Source: Nonomuraea glycinis
GTDB lineage: Bacteria > Actinomycetota > Actinomycetes > Streptosporangiales > Streptosporangiaceae
Direction of reading: 5' to 3'
Length of the DNA: 64,000 bases
NCBI RefSeq assembly: GCF_014646515.1
Contig: NZ_BMNK01000003.1
Span: forward strand, 389,430 to 453,429
The notes under the pieces were generated by a model. It did no database searches. It saw nothing but the letters and a program-made list of their open reading frames with translations, and was not told the DNA's origin. The position numbers and the translations under genes were made by a program. This document shows, piece after piece, positions 35,958-45,145 of the stretch (position 1 is its first letter; the number at the start of each line of letters is the position of its first letter).

Positions 35958-38900
35958 TCAGGTCAGGGCGGTGGCGGCGTCCTCCAGTTTCGTTCTGCCA
36001 CCCCGCTCGTACGCCTCGGCGAACGCGTTCTCGCCCAGGGCGGCGCGGGCGGCGGTCGCGATGCGGTCCAGGTCCTCCTGCTCCGATGGGCCCGCAGGGG
36101 TCTGGTTGTGGTCACGGGCGGCGGCCGCGAGCCCGAGGAGCCGGGCGGCCCTCTCGTACGATCCCTCGGCCGCGAACGCGCTGGCCGCTCCCATGACGGC
36201 GAAGGCCGAGGTCCGTGGATCGCCGACCCGCTGTGCGGCGTCGAGCGCTTCCCGGTGGAGTTCCAGGGCCGCCGCCGGGTCGCCACGGCGCTCGGTGAGC
36301 AGGCCCAGCTCGACGAGCGTGCTCGGCACGTGCAGGGCGGGCTCGACGCCGGGGCCGCGCGGGACGCCGTCGAGCAGGTGACGCAGGTGCTTGTCCGCCA
36401 GCTCCAGCTCGCCCGCCCGGCGGGCCGAGAAGGCGAGCCCCATCTCGGACATCATCTGGCCTTCGCGGTAGCCCTGCTCGACGGCCAGCCGCAGCCCGCT
36501 GCCGCACAGCTCCATGGCCTGGTCGTACTCCCCCGCCTGCATGGCGACCCAGCCCAGCCAGGACGTGCGCCGGGCGGCGTCCGCCCAGAGGCCGAGCTCC
36601 TGCGCCATGCGCAGCCCCTGCGCGAACAGCTCCTTGGCGCGGCCGATGTCGCCGGCCGTCTCGGCCAGGCCGGCCAGCCACTCGGTGGCCTGCAGCAGGC
36701 CCCAGCGGTCGCCCAGCTCCCTGAACAGCCTGGCGCTCTCCGTACAGTCGCGCTCCAGCGCGGCGAGGTCGCGGCGGGTGAAGTGGTCCTTGGCGTGCAG
36801 GCTGAGCGCGGTGGCGATGCCCCACCGGTCGCCGGTGGCCCGGAAGGTGACCAGTGCCCGGTTCACCAGCTCCAGGCTGAGCGGCAGGTCGTGCACGCTC
36901 ATCGCGAGGAACAGCAGCGCCCTGGCCCGCCGGCCGGCGTCGGCGATCCGGTCCGGCAGCGGCTCCCAGTCGGCCCGCTCCCCCAGCAGCAGCACGAACC
37001 CGGCATGCCAGGCAGCCGCCCTGCCCCTGGCATCGCCGTCGTCGCCCGCGACGGCCAGTGCCGCCTCCAGGGCTCGTCTTGCTTCGGCGAGCCGGCCGCG
37101 GAGGAACCAGTGCCAGGCCATCGCGTTCACCAGCCGCCGGGCCATGGCGCCTTCGCCCCGGTCCACGGCGGTGTCCAGGGCGGCTCGGAGGTTGGCGGAC
37201 TCGGCGTCCAGGCGCTGCAGCCATGCTCGCTGCTCGTGGCCGTACAGGTGCGGCTCGGCTTCCTCGGCGAGGTCGGTGTAGTAGGCGGCGTGCGCGAGTC
37301 GTACGGCGTCGAGCTCGTCGGCGGCGGCGAGCTTGGTCACGCAGTAGTCCGCCACCGATTCGAGCAGCCGGTAGCGGACGCCCGCCGCGCCGTCCACCAC
37401 GACCACGAGCGACCGATCGACCAGCCGGGCCAGCACGTCGAGGACATCCGGCCCGACACCCTCAGGCACGGCGGTGCCGGCTGTGCAGAGGGCCTCGGCG
37501 GCCTCCAGGGTGCAGCCGTCGGCGTGCACCGCGAGGCGCCGGAGCACCACGCGCTCGGGTTCCGTCAGCAGCTCCCAGCTCCAGTCGATGACCGCCATGA
37601 GCGTCTGCTGCCGTTGCGGTGCGCCGCGCTGTCCCGAGGCCAGCAGCCGGAACCGGTCGTCGAGCCTGGCCACCACGCCGTGCACGCCCAGCACCCGTAC
37701 CCGGGTCGCCGCCAGCTCCAGCGCCAGCGGGATGCCGTCGAGCCGCCTGCACAGCTGCGCGATCGCCGAGGCGTTGCCCGCGTCGAGCGTGAAGCCACGG
37801 GCCGAGGCGGCGGCCCGCGTGACGAACAGCCGTACGGCGTCGGAGCCGGCCATGATGGCCAGGTCGGTGCTGCCGGGCAGGCCGAGCGGCGGGACCGCCC
37901 ACAGGGTCTCGCCGTCGATCGACAGCGGCTCCCTGCTCGTGGCCAGGATGCGCAGCTCCGGGGCGGCCCGCAGCAGCAGCTCGGCCAGCTGCGCGGCCTG
38001 CTCGACCACGTGCTCACAGTTGTCCAGCACCAACAGCATGTGCCTGGCGCGCAGCGCGTCGGCCAGCCGGTCCGCGGAGGAGTCCGGGCCGTTGTCCTGC
38101 CTGATCTGCAGCGCCGCCATGACGGCCTCGGCCAGCGACGCGGTACGCCGGTCGACGGGGGCCAGCTCCACCAGCCACACCCCGTCGGGGAAGTCGTCCA
38201 CCAGGCGGCCCGCGACCTCCAGGGCGAGCCGGGTCTTGCCCACGCCGCCGCTGCCGGTGAGCGTCACCAGCCGTTCGGTGTGGACGAGGGAGCGTACCCC
38301 TGCCAGGGCCTCTCCCCGTCCGATGAGCTTGCTGAGTGCGGCGGGCAGGTTGGTCGCGGGGCGTTCCGCGGGCAGGCTGAGCGCCGGGTCCTGGCCGAGT
38401 ATCGCCTGGTGCAGCGCCACCAGCTCGGGTCCGGGGTCCAGGCCGAGCTCCTCGGCCAGCCGGTCGCGCAGCTCGGCGTAGGCGGCGAGGGCCTCGCTCT
38501 GCCGGCCCGCCCGGTACAGGGCGCGCAGGTGGGCGGCGCGGAGCCGCTCCCTGAGGGGGTGCCGGGCCACCAGGTCACCCAGCTCGCCCACGAGCAGGCC
38601 GTGCTCGCCGAGCTCCAGCCGCGCCTCGGCGTGCAGCTCCAGGGCGGTCAGCCGCTGCTCCTCCAGCCGGAGGATCGCGCCCCGGGTGTGCTTCTCGTCG
38701 GCGAAGTCGGCGTACGCGGGCCCGCGCCACAGCGCGAGCGCGTCGGCGAGCAGCCCGGCCCGGGTGCCGGGGCCGGCGGCCGCCTCGGCGCGGGCGAGCA
38801 GGTCGGCGAAGCGGGCGGCGTCGAGGTCGGTGGTTCGCAGCAGGTAGCCGGGGGGCTTGGAGACGACCAGGTTCTTGCCGCCGGGCTCGGCGTCCTCCAG

Positions 38901-39119
38901 CGCCTTGCGCAGCTGGGAGACGCGGACCTGGAGCGCGCCGGTGGGGTTGCCGGGCGGGTCGTCGCCCCACAGGTCGTCGATCAGCCGGTCGGCGGAGACG
39001 GGGTGGCCCTCGTGCACCAGGAGGTCGGCGAGGAGGGCGCGCACCTTCGTCCCGGGGATCGTGACGGGTTCACCGGCGTCCGTCCACACGGCCAACGGCC
39101 CAAGCACCCCAAAACGCAT
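35958..39119 (-). CDS. SARP-type regulator with NB-ARC and TPR domains (AfsR-like)
   Basis: 1053 residues. A winged-helix DNA-binding domain (about 1-95), BTAD (about 100-245), NB-ARC ATPase with P-loop GSGGVGKT (289-296), then TPR-like helical repeats to the end. Layout as in AfsR. Such regulators switch on secondary metabolite clusters, often after phosphorylation or ATP binding. No biosynthetic cluster is adjacent; the target is unknown. Start at the first Met of MRFGVLGPL, the standard SARP opening. Confidence 0.92.
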   Translation of the reverse strand: MRFGVLGPLAVWTDAGEPVTIPGTKVRALLADLLVHEGHPVSADRLIDDLWGDDPPGNPTGALQVRVSQLRKALEDAEPGGKNLVVSKPPGYLLRTTDLDAARFADLLARAEAAAGPGTRAGLLADALALWRGPAYADFADEKHTRGAILRLEEQRLTALELHAEARLELGEHGLLVGELGDLVARHPLRERLRAAHLRALYRAGRQSEALAAYAELRDRLAEELGLDPGPELVALHQAILGQDPALSLPAERPATNLPAALSKLIGRGEALAGVRSLVHTERLVTLTGSGGVGKTRLALEVAGRLVDDFPDGVWLVELAPVDRRTASLAEAVMAALQIRQDNGPDSSADRLADALRARHMLLVLDNCEHVVEQAAQLAELLLRAAPELRILATSREPLSIDGETLWAVPPLGLPGSTDLAIMAGSDAVRLFVTRAAASARGFTLDAGNASAIAQLCRRLDGIPLALELAATRVRVLGVHGVVARLDDRFRLLASGQRGAPQRQQTLMAVIDWSWELLTEPERVVLRRLAVHADGCTLEAAEALCTAGTAVPEGVGPDVLDVLARLVDRSLVVVVDGAAGVRYRLLESVADYCVTKLAAADELDAVRLAHAAYYTDLAEEAEPHLYGHEQRAWLQRLDAESANLRAALDTAVDRGEGAMARRLVNAMAWHWFLRGRLAEARRALEAALAVAGDDGDARGRAAAWHAGFVLLLGERADWEPLPDRIADAGRRARALLFLAMSVHDLPLSLELVNRALVTFRATGDRWGIATALSLHAKDHFTRRDLAALERDCTESARLFRELGDRWGLLQATEWLAGLAETAGDIGRAKELFAQGLRMAQELGLWADAARRTSWLGWVAMQAGEYDQAMELCGSGLRLAVEQGYREGQMMSEMGLAFSARRAGELELADKHLRHLLDGVPRGPGVEPALHVPSTLVELGLLTERRGDPAAALELHREALDAAQRVGDPRTSAFAVMGAASAFAAEGSYERAARLLGLAAAARDHNQTPAGPSEQEDLDRIATAARAALGENAFAEAYERGGRTKLEDAATALT

Positions 39120-39128
39120 ACCCGTACC

Positions 39129-39485
39129 TTATGGGTGGGGGTCGGGTGGGGCTTTTCTGGCGGAGCCTCGGTAGAGGTCCGGGGGGTAGCGGCGTTCGCT
39201 GGAGGCGAGTTTGGCCTCGGCTGCCTGGACGAGGTCCACGCCGAGGACGTCCGCCAGCCGTACCAGATAGTTGGTCACGTCGCCGAGCTCGGCGCTGATC
39301 CTGGCCAGGGTCGGCGGGTCGGGGGCGCTGGATTCCTCGGCGGTGAGCCACTGGAACTCCGCCACCAGCTCGCCGACCTCGCCCGCCAGGGCCATCGCCA
39401 GGTTCTTGGGCGTGTGGAACTGCTCCCAGTCCCGTGCCTCGGCGAACTGCTGCAGGTGCGCGGCGAGCCGCTCCAACTCCGTCAC
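39129..39485 (-). CDS. MazG-like nucleotide pyrophosphohydrolase
   Basis: 118 residues. LAMALAGEVGELVAEFQWL carries the ExxE metal motif and ISAELGDVTNYLVRLAD the second (ExxD). Similar to RS21-C6/dCTPase-type enzymes that remove abnormal dNTPs. Ends nine bases before the SARP gene on the same strand. Confidence 0.9.
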   Translation of the reverse strand: MTELERLAAHLQQFAEARDWEQFHTPKNLAMALAGEVGELVAEFQWLTAEESSAPDPPTLARISAELGDVTNYLVRLADVLGVDLVQAAEAKLASSERRYPPDLYRGSARKAPPDPHP

Positions 39486-39542
39486 GGACCACGACCCTAC
39501 CCACCTGATCGGAGGGAGTATGTTCGCCGGAGGTCAGGGGAG

Positions 39543-40307
39543 GTGAGCGTCATCGAGCGTACGGTGATCGACGGGCGGATCGTGGGCGGGGCCGAGGTGG
39601 CTCTCGCTCTCAAAGCGCGGTACGGGCATTTCACGGCGATGCAGCTGCGGGGCGGCCGGGTGCGGGGGCTGGGCCGCCATCTCGACCGGCTCGATGCGGC
39701 CACCCGGGAGCTGTTCGGCCAGGAGCTCGACCGGGACCTCGTGGTCGACTCGATCAGGGCGCTGGAGGTCGTGGACGCGAGCGTGCGGGTGTACGTGTGC
39801 GAGGCGGACGGGCCGCGGGTGCTGGTCGGCTCCGGTGATCCGGTGCACCTGGCGGCCACGCCGAAGGGCCTGAGGTCAGTGCGCTACCAGCGCTTCCTGC
39901 CGCACATCAAGCACACCGGCGGCTTCCCCCAGGCTTACCTGGGGGCCCGCGTGCGGGCGGAGGGCTTCGACGAGGCGCTGCTCACGAGCGACGACGGGGT
40001 GATCTCCGAAGGGGCGGTCACGAACCTGGGCTGCTTCGACGGTGAGCGGGTGATCTGGCCGGACGCGCCGATGCTGCGCGGCATCACCATGCAGATCCTG
40101 GAGGCCGAGCTGGGCCGGGCCGGGGTGCCGTGCGAGCACCGGGTGCTGCGGGCGGGCGATCTGTCCGCGTTCGGGGTGGTGTTCCTGGCGAACTCGTGGG
40201 GCGTGGTGGCCGTGGACCGGGTGGACGAGATCGCGCTGAAGGTGGACGAAGGGCTCATGGCCCGGCTGACGGGCTGCTACGACGCCGCCCCCTGGGACGC
40301 CATCTGA
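39543..40307 (+). CDS. Class IV aminotransferase-like PLP enzyme
   Basis: 254 residues. Order of motifs fits the branched-chain aminotransferase/4-amino-4-deoxychorismate lyase class: an Arg-rich opening (HLDRLDAATRELFG), HIKHTGGFPQAYLGARV with the PLP lysine probably the Lys in HIKHT, then EGAVTNLGCFDG and MLRGITMQILE. Short members of this class are often D-amino-acid transaminases or ADC lyases. GTG at 39543; GGAGG lies about ten bases upstream. Divergent from mazG, convergent with the next gene (31-base overlap). Confidence 0.82.
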   Translation: MSVIERTVIDGRIVGGAEVALALKARYGHFTAMQLRGGRVRGLGRHLDRLDAATRELFGQELDRDLVVDSIRALEVVDASVRVYVCEADGPRVLVGSGDPVHLAATPKGLRSVRYQRFLPHIKHTGGFPQAYLGARVRAEGFDEALLTSDDGVISEGAVTNLGCFDGERVIWPDAPMLRGITMQILEAELGRAGVPCEHRVLRAGDLSAFGVVFLANSWGVVAVDRVDEIALKVDEGLMARLTGCYDAAPWDAI

Positions 40308-40780
40308 CGGGTCTCGGCGGGGACGGCGGGGGCGATGGACTCGCCGGGGTCGAGCCGGTTGAGCAGGAAGGCCAGGGTCACGCCGTACACCACGTGGCCC
40401 ACGGCCATCACGCCCTGCCGGCCGGGCTCGTCGCGCGCCAGGGGCGGCAGCGCGCTCAGCCGGGGCGCCCAGCCCGCGTAGCTGACCACCCAGATCGCCA
40501 GCGCGTAGCCGACGCCGAGCGGCAGCCGGCCGCGCCGCTTCCTGGCCAGCAGGCCGAAGAGCGCGCCCGAGGCCGCGCCGAAGCCGACGTGCGCGACCGC
40601 GCCCAGCACGCCCTCGGCCTTCTTGGGCCGCCGCTCGCTGCCGGGCAGCAGGCCGCGGACGATGTGCTTGGGCGGCTGCCCGCGCATGAGTCCCGCCTTC
40701 TCGCCCGCGACCATGACGGTGCTCATCGCGGCGGTGGCGAGCGTGCCGCTCACGGCTCCGTTGACGAGTTCGCGCATCAT
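40277..40780 (-). CDS. Four-helix membrane protein (DUF6789/DUF1440-like)
   Basis: 167 residues. Starts MMRELVNGAVSGTLATAAMS, a pattern like small actinobacterial membrane proteins in DUF6789/DUF1440. Four predicted helices: about 5-24, 57-79, 88-108 and 130-147. Start could also be ATG 40822, which lies in a repeat. Function unknown. The 3' end overlaps the aminotransferase gene by 31 bases. Confidence 0.6.
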   Translation of the reverse strand: MMRELVNGAVSGTLATAAMSTVMVAGEKAGLMRGQPPKHIVRGLLPGSERRPKKAEGVLGAVAHVGFGAASGALFGLLARKRRGRLPLGVGYALAIWVVSYAGWAPRLSALPPLARDEPGRQGVMAVGHVVYGVTLAFLLNRLDPGESIAPAVPAETRQMASQGAAS

Positions 40781-40799
40781 GCCGCTGCGGCTGCCCGCC

Positions 40800-40863
40800 G
40801 CACCGGCCGCGAAACGCCGCATGCCGCCCGCCGACCTGCGCACCGGCCGCGAAACGCCGCATG
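40800..40863. repeat. 24-bp direct repeat, period 40
   Basis: GCACCGGCCGCGAAACGCCG plus CATG, identical at 40800-40823 and 40840-40863. It covers a possible upstream start of the membrane-protein gene, showing a recent duplication. Confidence 0.85.
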
Positions 40864-40917
40864 CTGGTGCGGCGCCCGCCTCGCCAGGCATGAAACGTAC
40901 AGCTGCCGCGTAAAGCG

Positions 40918-41931
40918 CTACGCGGGCAGCGCCGCGGTGCTCTCGCGGACGATGAGCTCGGTGGCGAGCTCCACGCGGCGGGCCTCGGGGGTGTCGCCCC
41001 GGCGCATGGCCAGCACCGTGCGGGTGGCCAGCGCCGCCATCTCCTGTAAGGGCTGACGGACCGTGGTCAGCGGCGGCCAGGCGGACTTCGACAGGGGCAG
41101 GTCGTCGAAGCCGACCACGCTGAGGTCCTCGGGCACCCGCAGCCCGCGCTGACGGGCGGCCTCGAAGACGCCGAACGCCTGCAGGTCGCTGCCCGCGAAG
41201 ATCGCGGTGGGCGGGTCGTCGAGGGAGAGCAGCGCGTGGCCGTGGTCGTGGCCGGAGTCGACGAGGAAGGTGCCCCGGCGGATGAGCTCCGGCGAGGCGG
41301 GCAGGCCGGCCGTCTCCAGGGCCGCCCGGTAGCCGTCTATCCGCGCCTGGCTGCACAGCATGTCGGCGGGTCCGCTGATCATGCCGATCCGGCGGTGGCC
41401 GAGCTCCAGCAGGTGCCGGGTGGCGGCCAGGCCGCCGTTCCAGTTGGTGGCGCCGACGGAGACGACGCCCGGGGCGGGCTCGCCGTCGGGGTCGACCACC
41501 ACGAACGGCAGCGTACGGGCACTGAGCTGGTCCTGGACGCCGAGCGACAGGCGGGAGGCGACGATCACCACGCCGTCGGTCCGGCGGCCGGCGAGCCGCT
41601 CGAGCCAGTCGCGGCCCGGTCCGGCGTGCGTGTGCAGGACGGAGATCACCACGCTCGCCCCGGCCTCGTGGGCGGCCATCTCCGCGCCGCGCACGATCTC
41701 CATGGCCCAGGGGGACTCCATCTCGGTGAAGACCACGTCGACGAGGCCCGCGCGGGTCTCGTCCTGGCTGATGCGTCGCTGATATCCGTGCTTGTGCAGC
41801 AGCCGCTCGACGCGGTGCCTGGTCGCCGGAGCCACCTCGGGCCGGCCGTTGATGACCTTGGAGACCGTGGGGATCGACACCCCGGCCTCCTCGGCTATCA
41901 GAGCGATCGTCACCCGCCTTTTCGCAGACAT
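40918..41931 (-). CDS. LacI-family regulator of the GH5 sugar locus
   Basis: 337 residues. Helix-turn-helix: IALIAEEAGVSIPTVSKVIN; sensor domain ends FDDLPLSKSAWPPLTTVRQP. Divergent from the ABC-GH5 operon with three palindromes between them, so repression of both directions is likely. ATG at 41931; the earlier ATG 41964 gives a non-conserved extension across an operator. Confidence 0.92.
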   Translation of the reverse strand: MSAKRRVTIALIAEEAGVSIPTVSKVINGRPEVAPATRHRVERLLHKHGYQRRISQDETRAGLVDVVFTEMESPWAMEIVRGAEMAAHEAGASVVISVLHTHAGPGRDWLERLAGRRTDGVVIVASRLSLGVQDQLSARTLPFVVVDPDGEPAPGVVSVGATNWNGGLAATRHLLELGHRRIGMISGPADMLCSQARIDGYRAALETAGLPASPELIRRGTFLVDSGHDHGHALLSLDDPPTAIFAGSDLQAFGVFEAARQRGLRVPEDLSVVGFDDLPLSKSAWPPLTTVRQPLQEMAALATRTVLAMRRGDTPEARRVELATELIVRESTAALPA

Positions 41932-41945
41932 GATCAGGAGTTTAG

Positions 41946-41958
41946 CCGAAAGTTTCGG
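41946..41958. promoter_or_regulatory. LacI operator 1 (CCGAAA-G-TTTCGG)
   Basis: A perfect 13-bp palindrome 15 bases upstream of the LacI start, so autoregulatory. Confidence 0.7.
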
Positions 41959-42000
41959 GATCACGATGCGCGGGGGCCATGATCAGGGTCAGGGCGACTA

Positions 42001-42029
42001 TTGACGTATTTGACAGCAAAATTTATGCT
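42001..42029 (+). promoter_or_regulatory. Promoter of the ABC-GH5 operon
   Basis: TTGACG (42001-42006), 17 bases, TATGCT (42024-42029). Good -35/-10 match; transcription would start near 42036, just before operator 2. Confidence 0.55.
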
Positions 42030-42039
42030 CCGGGAACAG

Positions 42040-42070
42040 CGAAATTATCGGGGGGCCAACGAAACTTTCG
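42040..42070. promoter_or_regulatory. LacI operators 2 and 3
   Basis: CGAAATTATCG (42040-42050, one mismatch) and CGAAACTTTCG (42060-42070, perfect arms). Spaced 20 bases, about two helical turns. Located between the promoter start and the ribosome site of the binding-protein gene. CGAAA-N-TTTCG sites are known for LacI regulators of xylan- and xyloside-type loci in streptomycetes, as I recall. Confidence 0.65.
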
Positions 42071-42090
42071 CCAGCCGAGGAGGAACCCCA

Positions 42091-43371
42091 ATGAGGCGAA
42101 CTCTCGCCTTGATCGCGGCCACTGTACTCGTGGCGGGCTGCGGGGGTGGACAGAGCGCGGCCCCCGAGACTGACACCAGCGGCGGAGCGCCACAGAAGGT
42201 GACCCTGGAGTGGTGGCACCTGTCGACCGCCGACCCCCTCAAGACCGTGTACGAGACCAGGGCCAAGGAGTTTCAGGCCAAATACCCCCACGTCACCATC
42301 AAGATGACCGTCCTGGAGAACGAAGCCTACAAGTCCAAGGTGACCACGCTCACCCAGTCCGGCAAGGCCCCCGACCTGTTCGCCACCTGGGGCGGCGGCG
42401 TGCTCCAGCAGCAGATCGACGCGGGACTGGTCAAGGACGTCTCCGCCGACGTCGCGCCCGTCCTCGACACCTTCACCAAGGCGTCGCTCACCGCCTACCA
42501 GTTCGACGGCAAGACCTACGCCCTGCCGGTGGACATCGGCATGGTCGGCTTCTGGTACAACAAGAAGCTCTTCGAGCAGGCGGGCATCACCGAGCCGCCG
42601 ACCACCTGGTCGGCCTACCTCGACGCCGTCACCAAGCTCAAGACCGCCGGGATCACGCCGATCGCGCTCGCCGGCAAGGAGAAGTGGCCGGGCCACTACT
42701 ACTGGGCCTACCTCGCCATGCGCATCGCCGGGCTGCCGGCGCTCCAGCAGGCCGGGGTCGACCACGACTTCACCAAGCCGGAGTTCGTCCAGGCCGGGCA
42801 GCGGCTCAAGGCCCTGGTGGACCTCCAGCCGTTCCAGAAGGGGTTCCTGGGCGCGAGCTACTCCACCCCTGACGGGCAGGCCGCCACCGTCTCCAACGGC
42901 AAGGCCGCGATGGAGCTGATGGGCCAGTGGGCGCCCAACGTGCAGAACGACAACGGCAAGGGGCTCGGTGACGACCTCGGCTTCTTCCCCTTCCCCGCGG
43001 TCGAGGGCGGCAAGGGCACGATCACCGAGGCGTTCGGCGGCGGCGGTGGCATGGCCGTGGGCGCCGACGCACCGGCCGAGGCCATCGAACTGCTGAAGTT
43101 CCTGACCGAGACCGGCAACCACACCAAGGCCGTCGAGAAGAACGCGGTGCTGCCGGTGCTCAAGGGCGAGGAGAGCGCGGTCAAGGACCCCAACCTCAAG
43201 GTGGTCGCCGACTCCCTGGCCAACGCCACCGGCTTCCAGCTCTACCTCGACCAGGCGTACCCGCCGGCCGTCGGAGCGGAGGTCAACGACAGCGTGGCCG
43301 AGCTCTTCGCGGGCGCCAAGACCCCGGAGCAGGTCGCGGCGGACATCACCGAAGTGGCCAAGAGCGAATGA
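42091..43371 (+). CDS. Sugar ABC transporter substrate-binding lipoprotein
   Basis: 426 residues. Lipobox VAGC (Cys17), then a CUT1 binding fold with an Asn-Lys-Lys-Leu-Phe segment (WYNKKLFEQAGI). AGGAGGAA lies nine bases before the ATG. First gene of an operon with two permeases and a GH5 enzyme; ligand probably a beta-glucoside-type oligosaccharide by association. Confidence 0.93.
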   Translation: MRRTLALIAATVLVAGCGGGQSAAPETDTSGGAPQKVTLEWWHLSTADPLKTVYETRAKEFQAKYPHVTIKMTVLENEAYKSKVTTLTQSGKAPDLFATWGGGVLQQQIDAGLVKDVSADVAPVLDTFTKASLTAYQFDGKTYALPVDIGMVGFWYNKKLFEQAGITEPPTTWSAYLDAVTKLKTAGITPIALAGKEKWPGHYYWAYLAMRIAGLPALQQAGVDHDFTKPEFVQAGQRLKALVDLQPFQKGFLGASYSTPDGQAATVSNGKAAMELMGQWAPNVQNDNGKGLGDDLGFFPFPAVEGGKGTITEAFGGGGGMAVGADAPAEAIELLKFLTETGNHTKAVEKNAVLPVLKGEESAVKDPNLKVVADSLANATGFQLYLDQAYPPAVGAEVNDSVAELFAGAKTPEQVAADITEVAKSE

Positions 43372-44330
43372 CGACCGTCACCCGCAGGCCGGAAGCGGCG
43401 ACGCTTCCGGCCCCCGCCCGCCCGCCCCGGAAGAGGGGTCGCGGCCTGCTGACGATCGCCCTGTTCGTGCTGCCCGCTCTGGTGCTGTTCCTGCTGCTCG
43501 TGGTGGCGCCCATCCTGGTGGCGATCTACGCCAGCGGCTTCAAGTGGAACGGCTTCGGCGGGCTGCCCACCGACTTCATCGGCTTCGACAACTTCACCCG
43601 GCTGTTCCGGTCGGAGATCTTCACGACCGACCTGTGGCACCTGGCCGTCCTGGTCGGGCTCTGCGTGCTGGTCCAGCTGCCCTTGGCGCTGGGCATCGCC
43701 ATGCTGCTCAACCAGCGGATCCGCGGCCGCTCCCTCTACCGGCTGATCTTCTTCGCGCCGTACGTGCTGTCCGAGGTCATCACCGCCGTGCTGTTCTCGC
43801 TCATCCTGTCGCCCACCTCGGGACTGGCGAACGAGATCATCGGCATCGTCGGGCTGGAGTCGGAGTGGCTGTCCGATCCCGGCACCGTGCTGCTGTCGCT
43901 GTTCCTGGTGCTGACGTGGAAATACTTCGGCTTCCACATGATGATCTACCTCGCCGGGCGGCAGAACATCCCGGAGGAGCTGATCGAGGCCGCCAAGATC
44001 GACGGCGCCGCCGGCTGGAAGGTGTTCCGGCACGTCACGCTGCCGCTGCTCGGGCCGACGATCCGGATCAGCGTGTTCCTCTCGGTCATCTACACCATCC
44101 AGCTGTTCGACCTCGTCTGGATCCTCACCGAAGGCGGCCCGGCGCACGCCTCCGAGACGCTCGCGGTCACCATGTTCGACGTCGGCTTCGACCGCGCCCA
44201 GGTGGGCTACGCCAGCGCGATCAGCGTCGTGATGTTCGGACTCAGCCTCATCTTCGCCCTGGGGTATCAGCGGTTCGTGATGCGCCGTGACCTCGAGGGC
44301 GCGACCACCGCCATGGGAGACCGCCGATGA
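43368..44330 (+). CDS. Sugar ABC transporter permease (MalF type)
   Basis: 320 residues with six predicted helices and the EAAKIDGAA contact loop. A basic, Pro-rich N-terminal tail (residues 5-25). Overlaps the binding-protein stop and the next permease start by ATGA. Confidence 0.92.
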   Translation: MTTVTRRPEAATLPAPARPPRKRGRGLLTIALFVLPALVLFLLLVVAPILVAIYASGFKWNGFGGLPTDFIGFDNFTRLFRSEIFTTDLWHLAVLVGLCVLVQLPLALGIAMLLNQRIRGRSLYRLIFFAPYVLSEVITAVLFSLILSPTSGLANEIIGIVGLESEWLSDPGTVLLSLFLVLTWKYFGFHMMIYLAGRQNIPEELIEAAKIDGAAGWKVFRHVTLPLLGPTIRISVFLSVIYTIQLFDLVWILTEGGPAHASETLAVTMFDVGFDRAQVGYASAISVVMFGLSLIFALGYQRFVMRRDLEGATTAMGDRR

Positions 44331-45145
44331 AGCGCACCACACTCCCCCTGCACGCGATCGCCTGGATCGTCGGCGCGTTCATCCTCGTCCCGATCGTGTA
44401 CGCGCTGATCGGCGGCTTCAAGAGCACCGACCAGCTCTCGGTCAACCCGTTCGGCCTGCCCAGCCCGTGGAACACCGGCAACTACACCGACGTGCTCGCC
44501 GAGGGGTCGTTCTGGCGGCAGTTGTGGAACAGCACGTTCATCGCCGTGCTCACCACCGCCGTCACGGTCGCGCTGTCGGCCATGGCGGCGTTCGTCTTCG
44601 CCAGGTTCGCCTTCCGTGGCCGGGAGCTGCTGTTCACCCTCTTCACCGCCGGGCTGATGTTCCCGTTCGCGGTGGCCATCCTGCCCATCTTCGTCATGCT
44701 GCGCACCCTGAACCTGCTGGACAACCCCTGGGGCGTGATCCTCGTGCAGGCCGCCTTCGGGCTGCCGCTGACGATCATCATCCTGCGCGGGTTCTTCCGC
44801 AGCATCCCGGGCGAGATCGAGGAGGCGGCCACGCTCGACGGCTGCGGCCCCTTCGCCTTCTTCTGGCGCATCCTGCTGCCGATGGCCCGCCCCGCGCTGG
44901 CCACCGTCTCGGTCCTGGCGATCGTCGGCAGCTGGAACAACTTCATGCTCCCGCTGGTGGTCTTCAGCGACGAGCTGAGCTGGACGCTGCCGCTGGGCAT
45001 CCAGCAGTTCCAGGGCCAGTACAGCTCCGACACCTCCAGGATTCTCGCCTACCTGGTGCTGGCCATGGTGCCCGCGCTGGGCTTCTACGCCCTCGCCGAG
45101 CGCCACCTCATCGGCGGTCTCACCGCGGGCGCCACGAAAGGATGA
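44327..45145 (+). CDS. Sugar ABC transporter permease (MalG type)
   Basis: 272 residues, six predicted helices, contact loop EEAATLDGCG. Coupled on both sides by ATGA overlaps. No ATPase gene in the operon, as for the first sugar locus. Confidence 0.92.
   Translation: MKRTTLPLHAIAWIVGAFILVPIVYALIGGFKSTDQLSVNPFGLPSPWNTGNYTDVLAEGSFWRQLWNSTFIAVLTTAVTVALSAMAAFVFARFAFRGRELLFTLFTAGLMFPFAVAILPIFVMLRTLNLLDNPWGVILVQAAFGLPLTIIILRGFFRSIPGEIEEAATLDGCGPFAFFWRILLPMARPALATVSVLAIVGSWNNFMLPLVVFSDELSWTLPLGIQQFQGQYSSDTSRILAYLVLAMVPALGFYALAERHLIGGLTAGATKG

Noticed and set aside
36108..39542. Long plus-strand open frame under the SARP gene
   Set aside because: It mirrors the strongly coding SARP gene on the other strand and has no domain; only its last part (from 39543) is a true gene.
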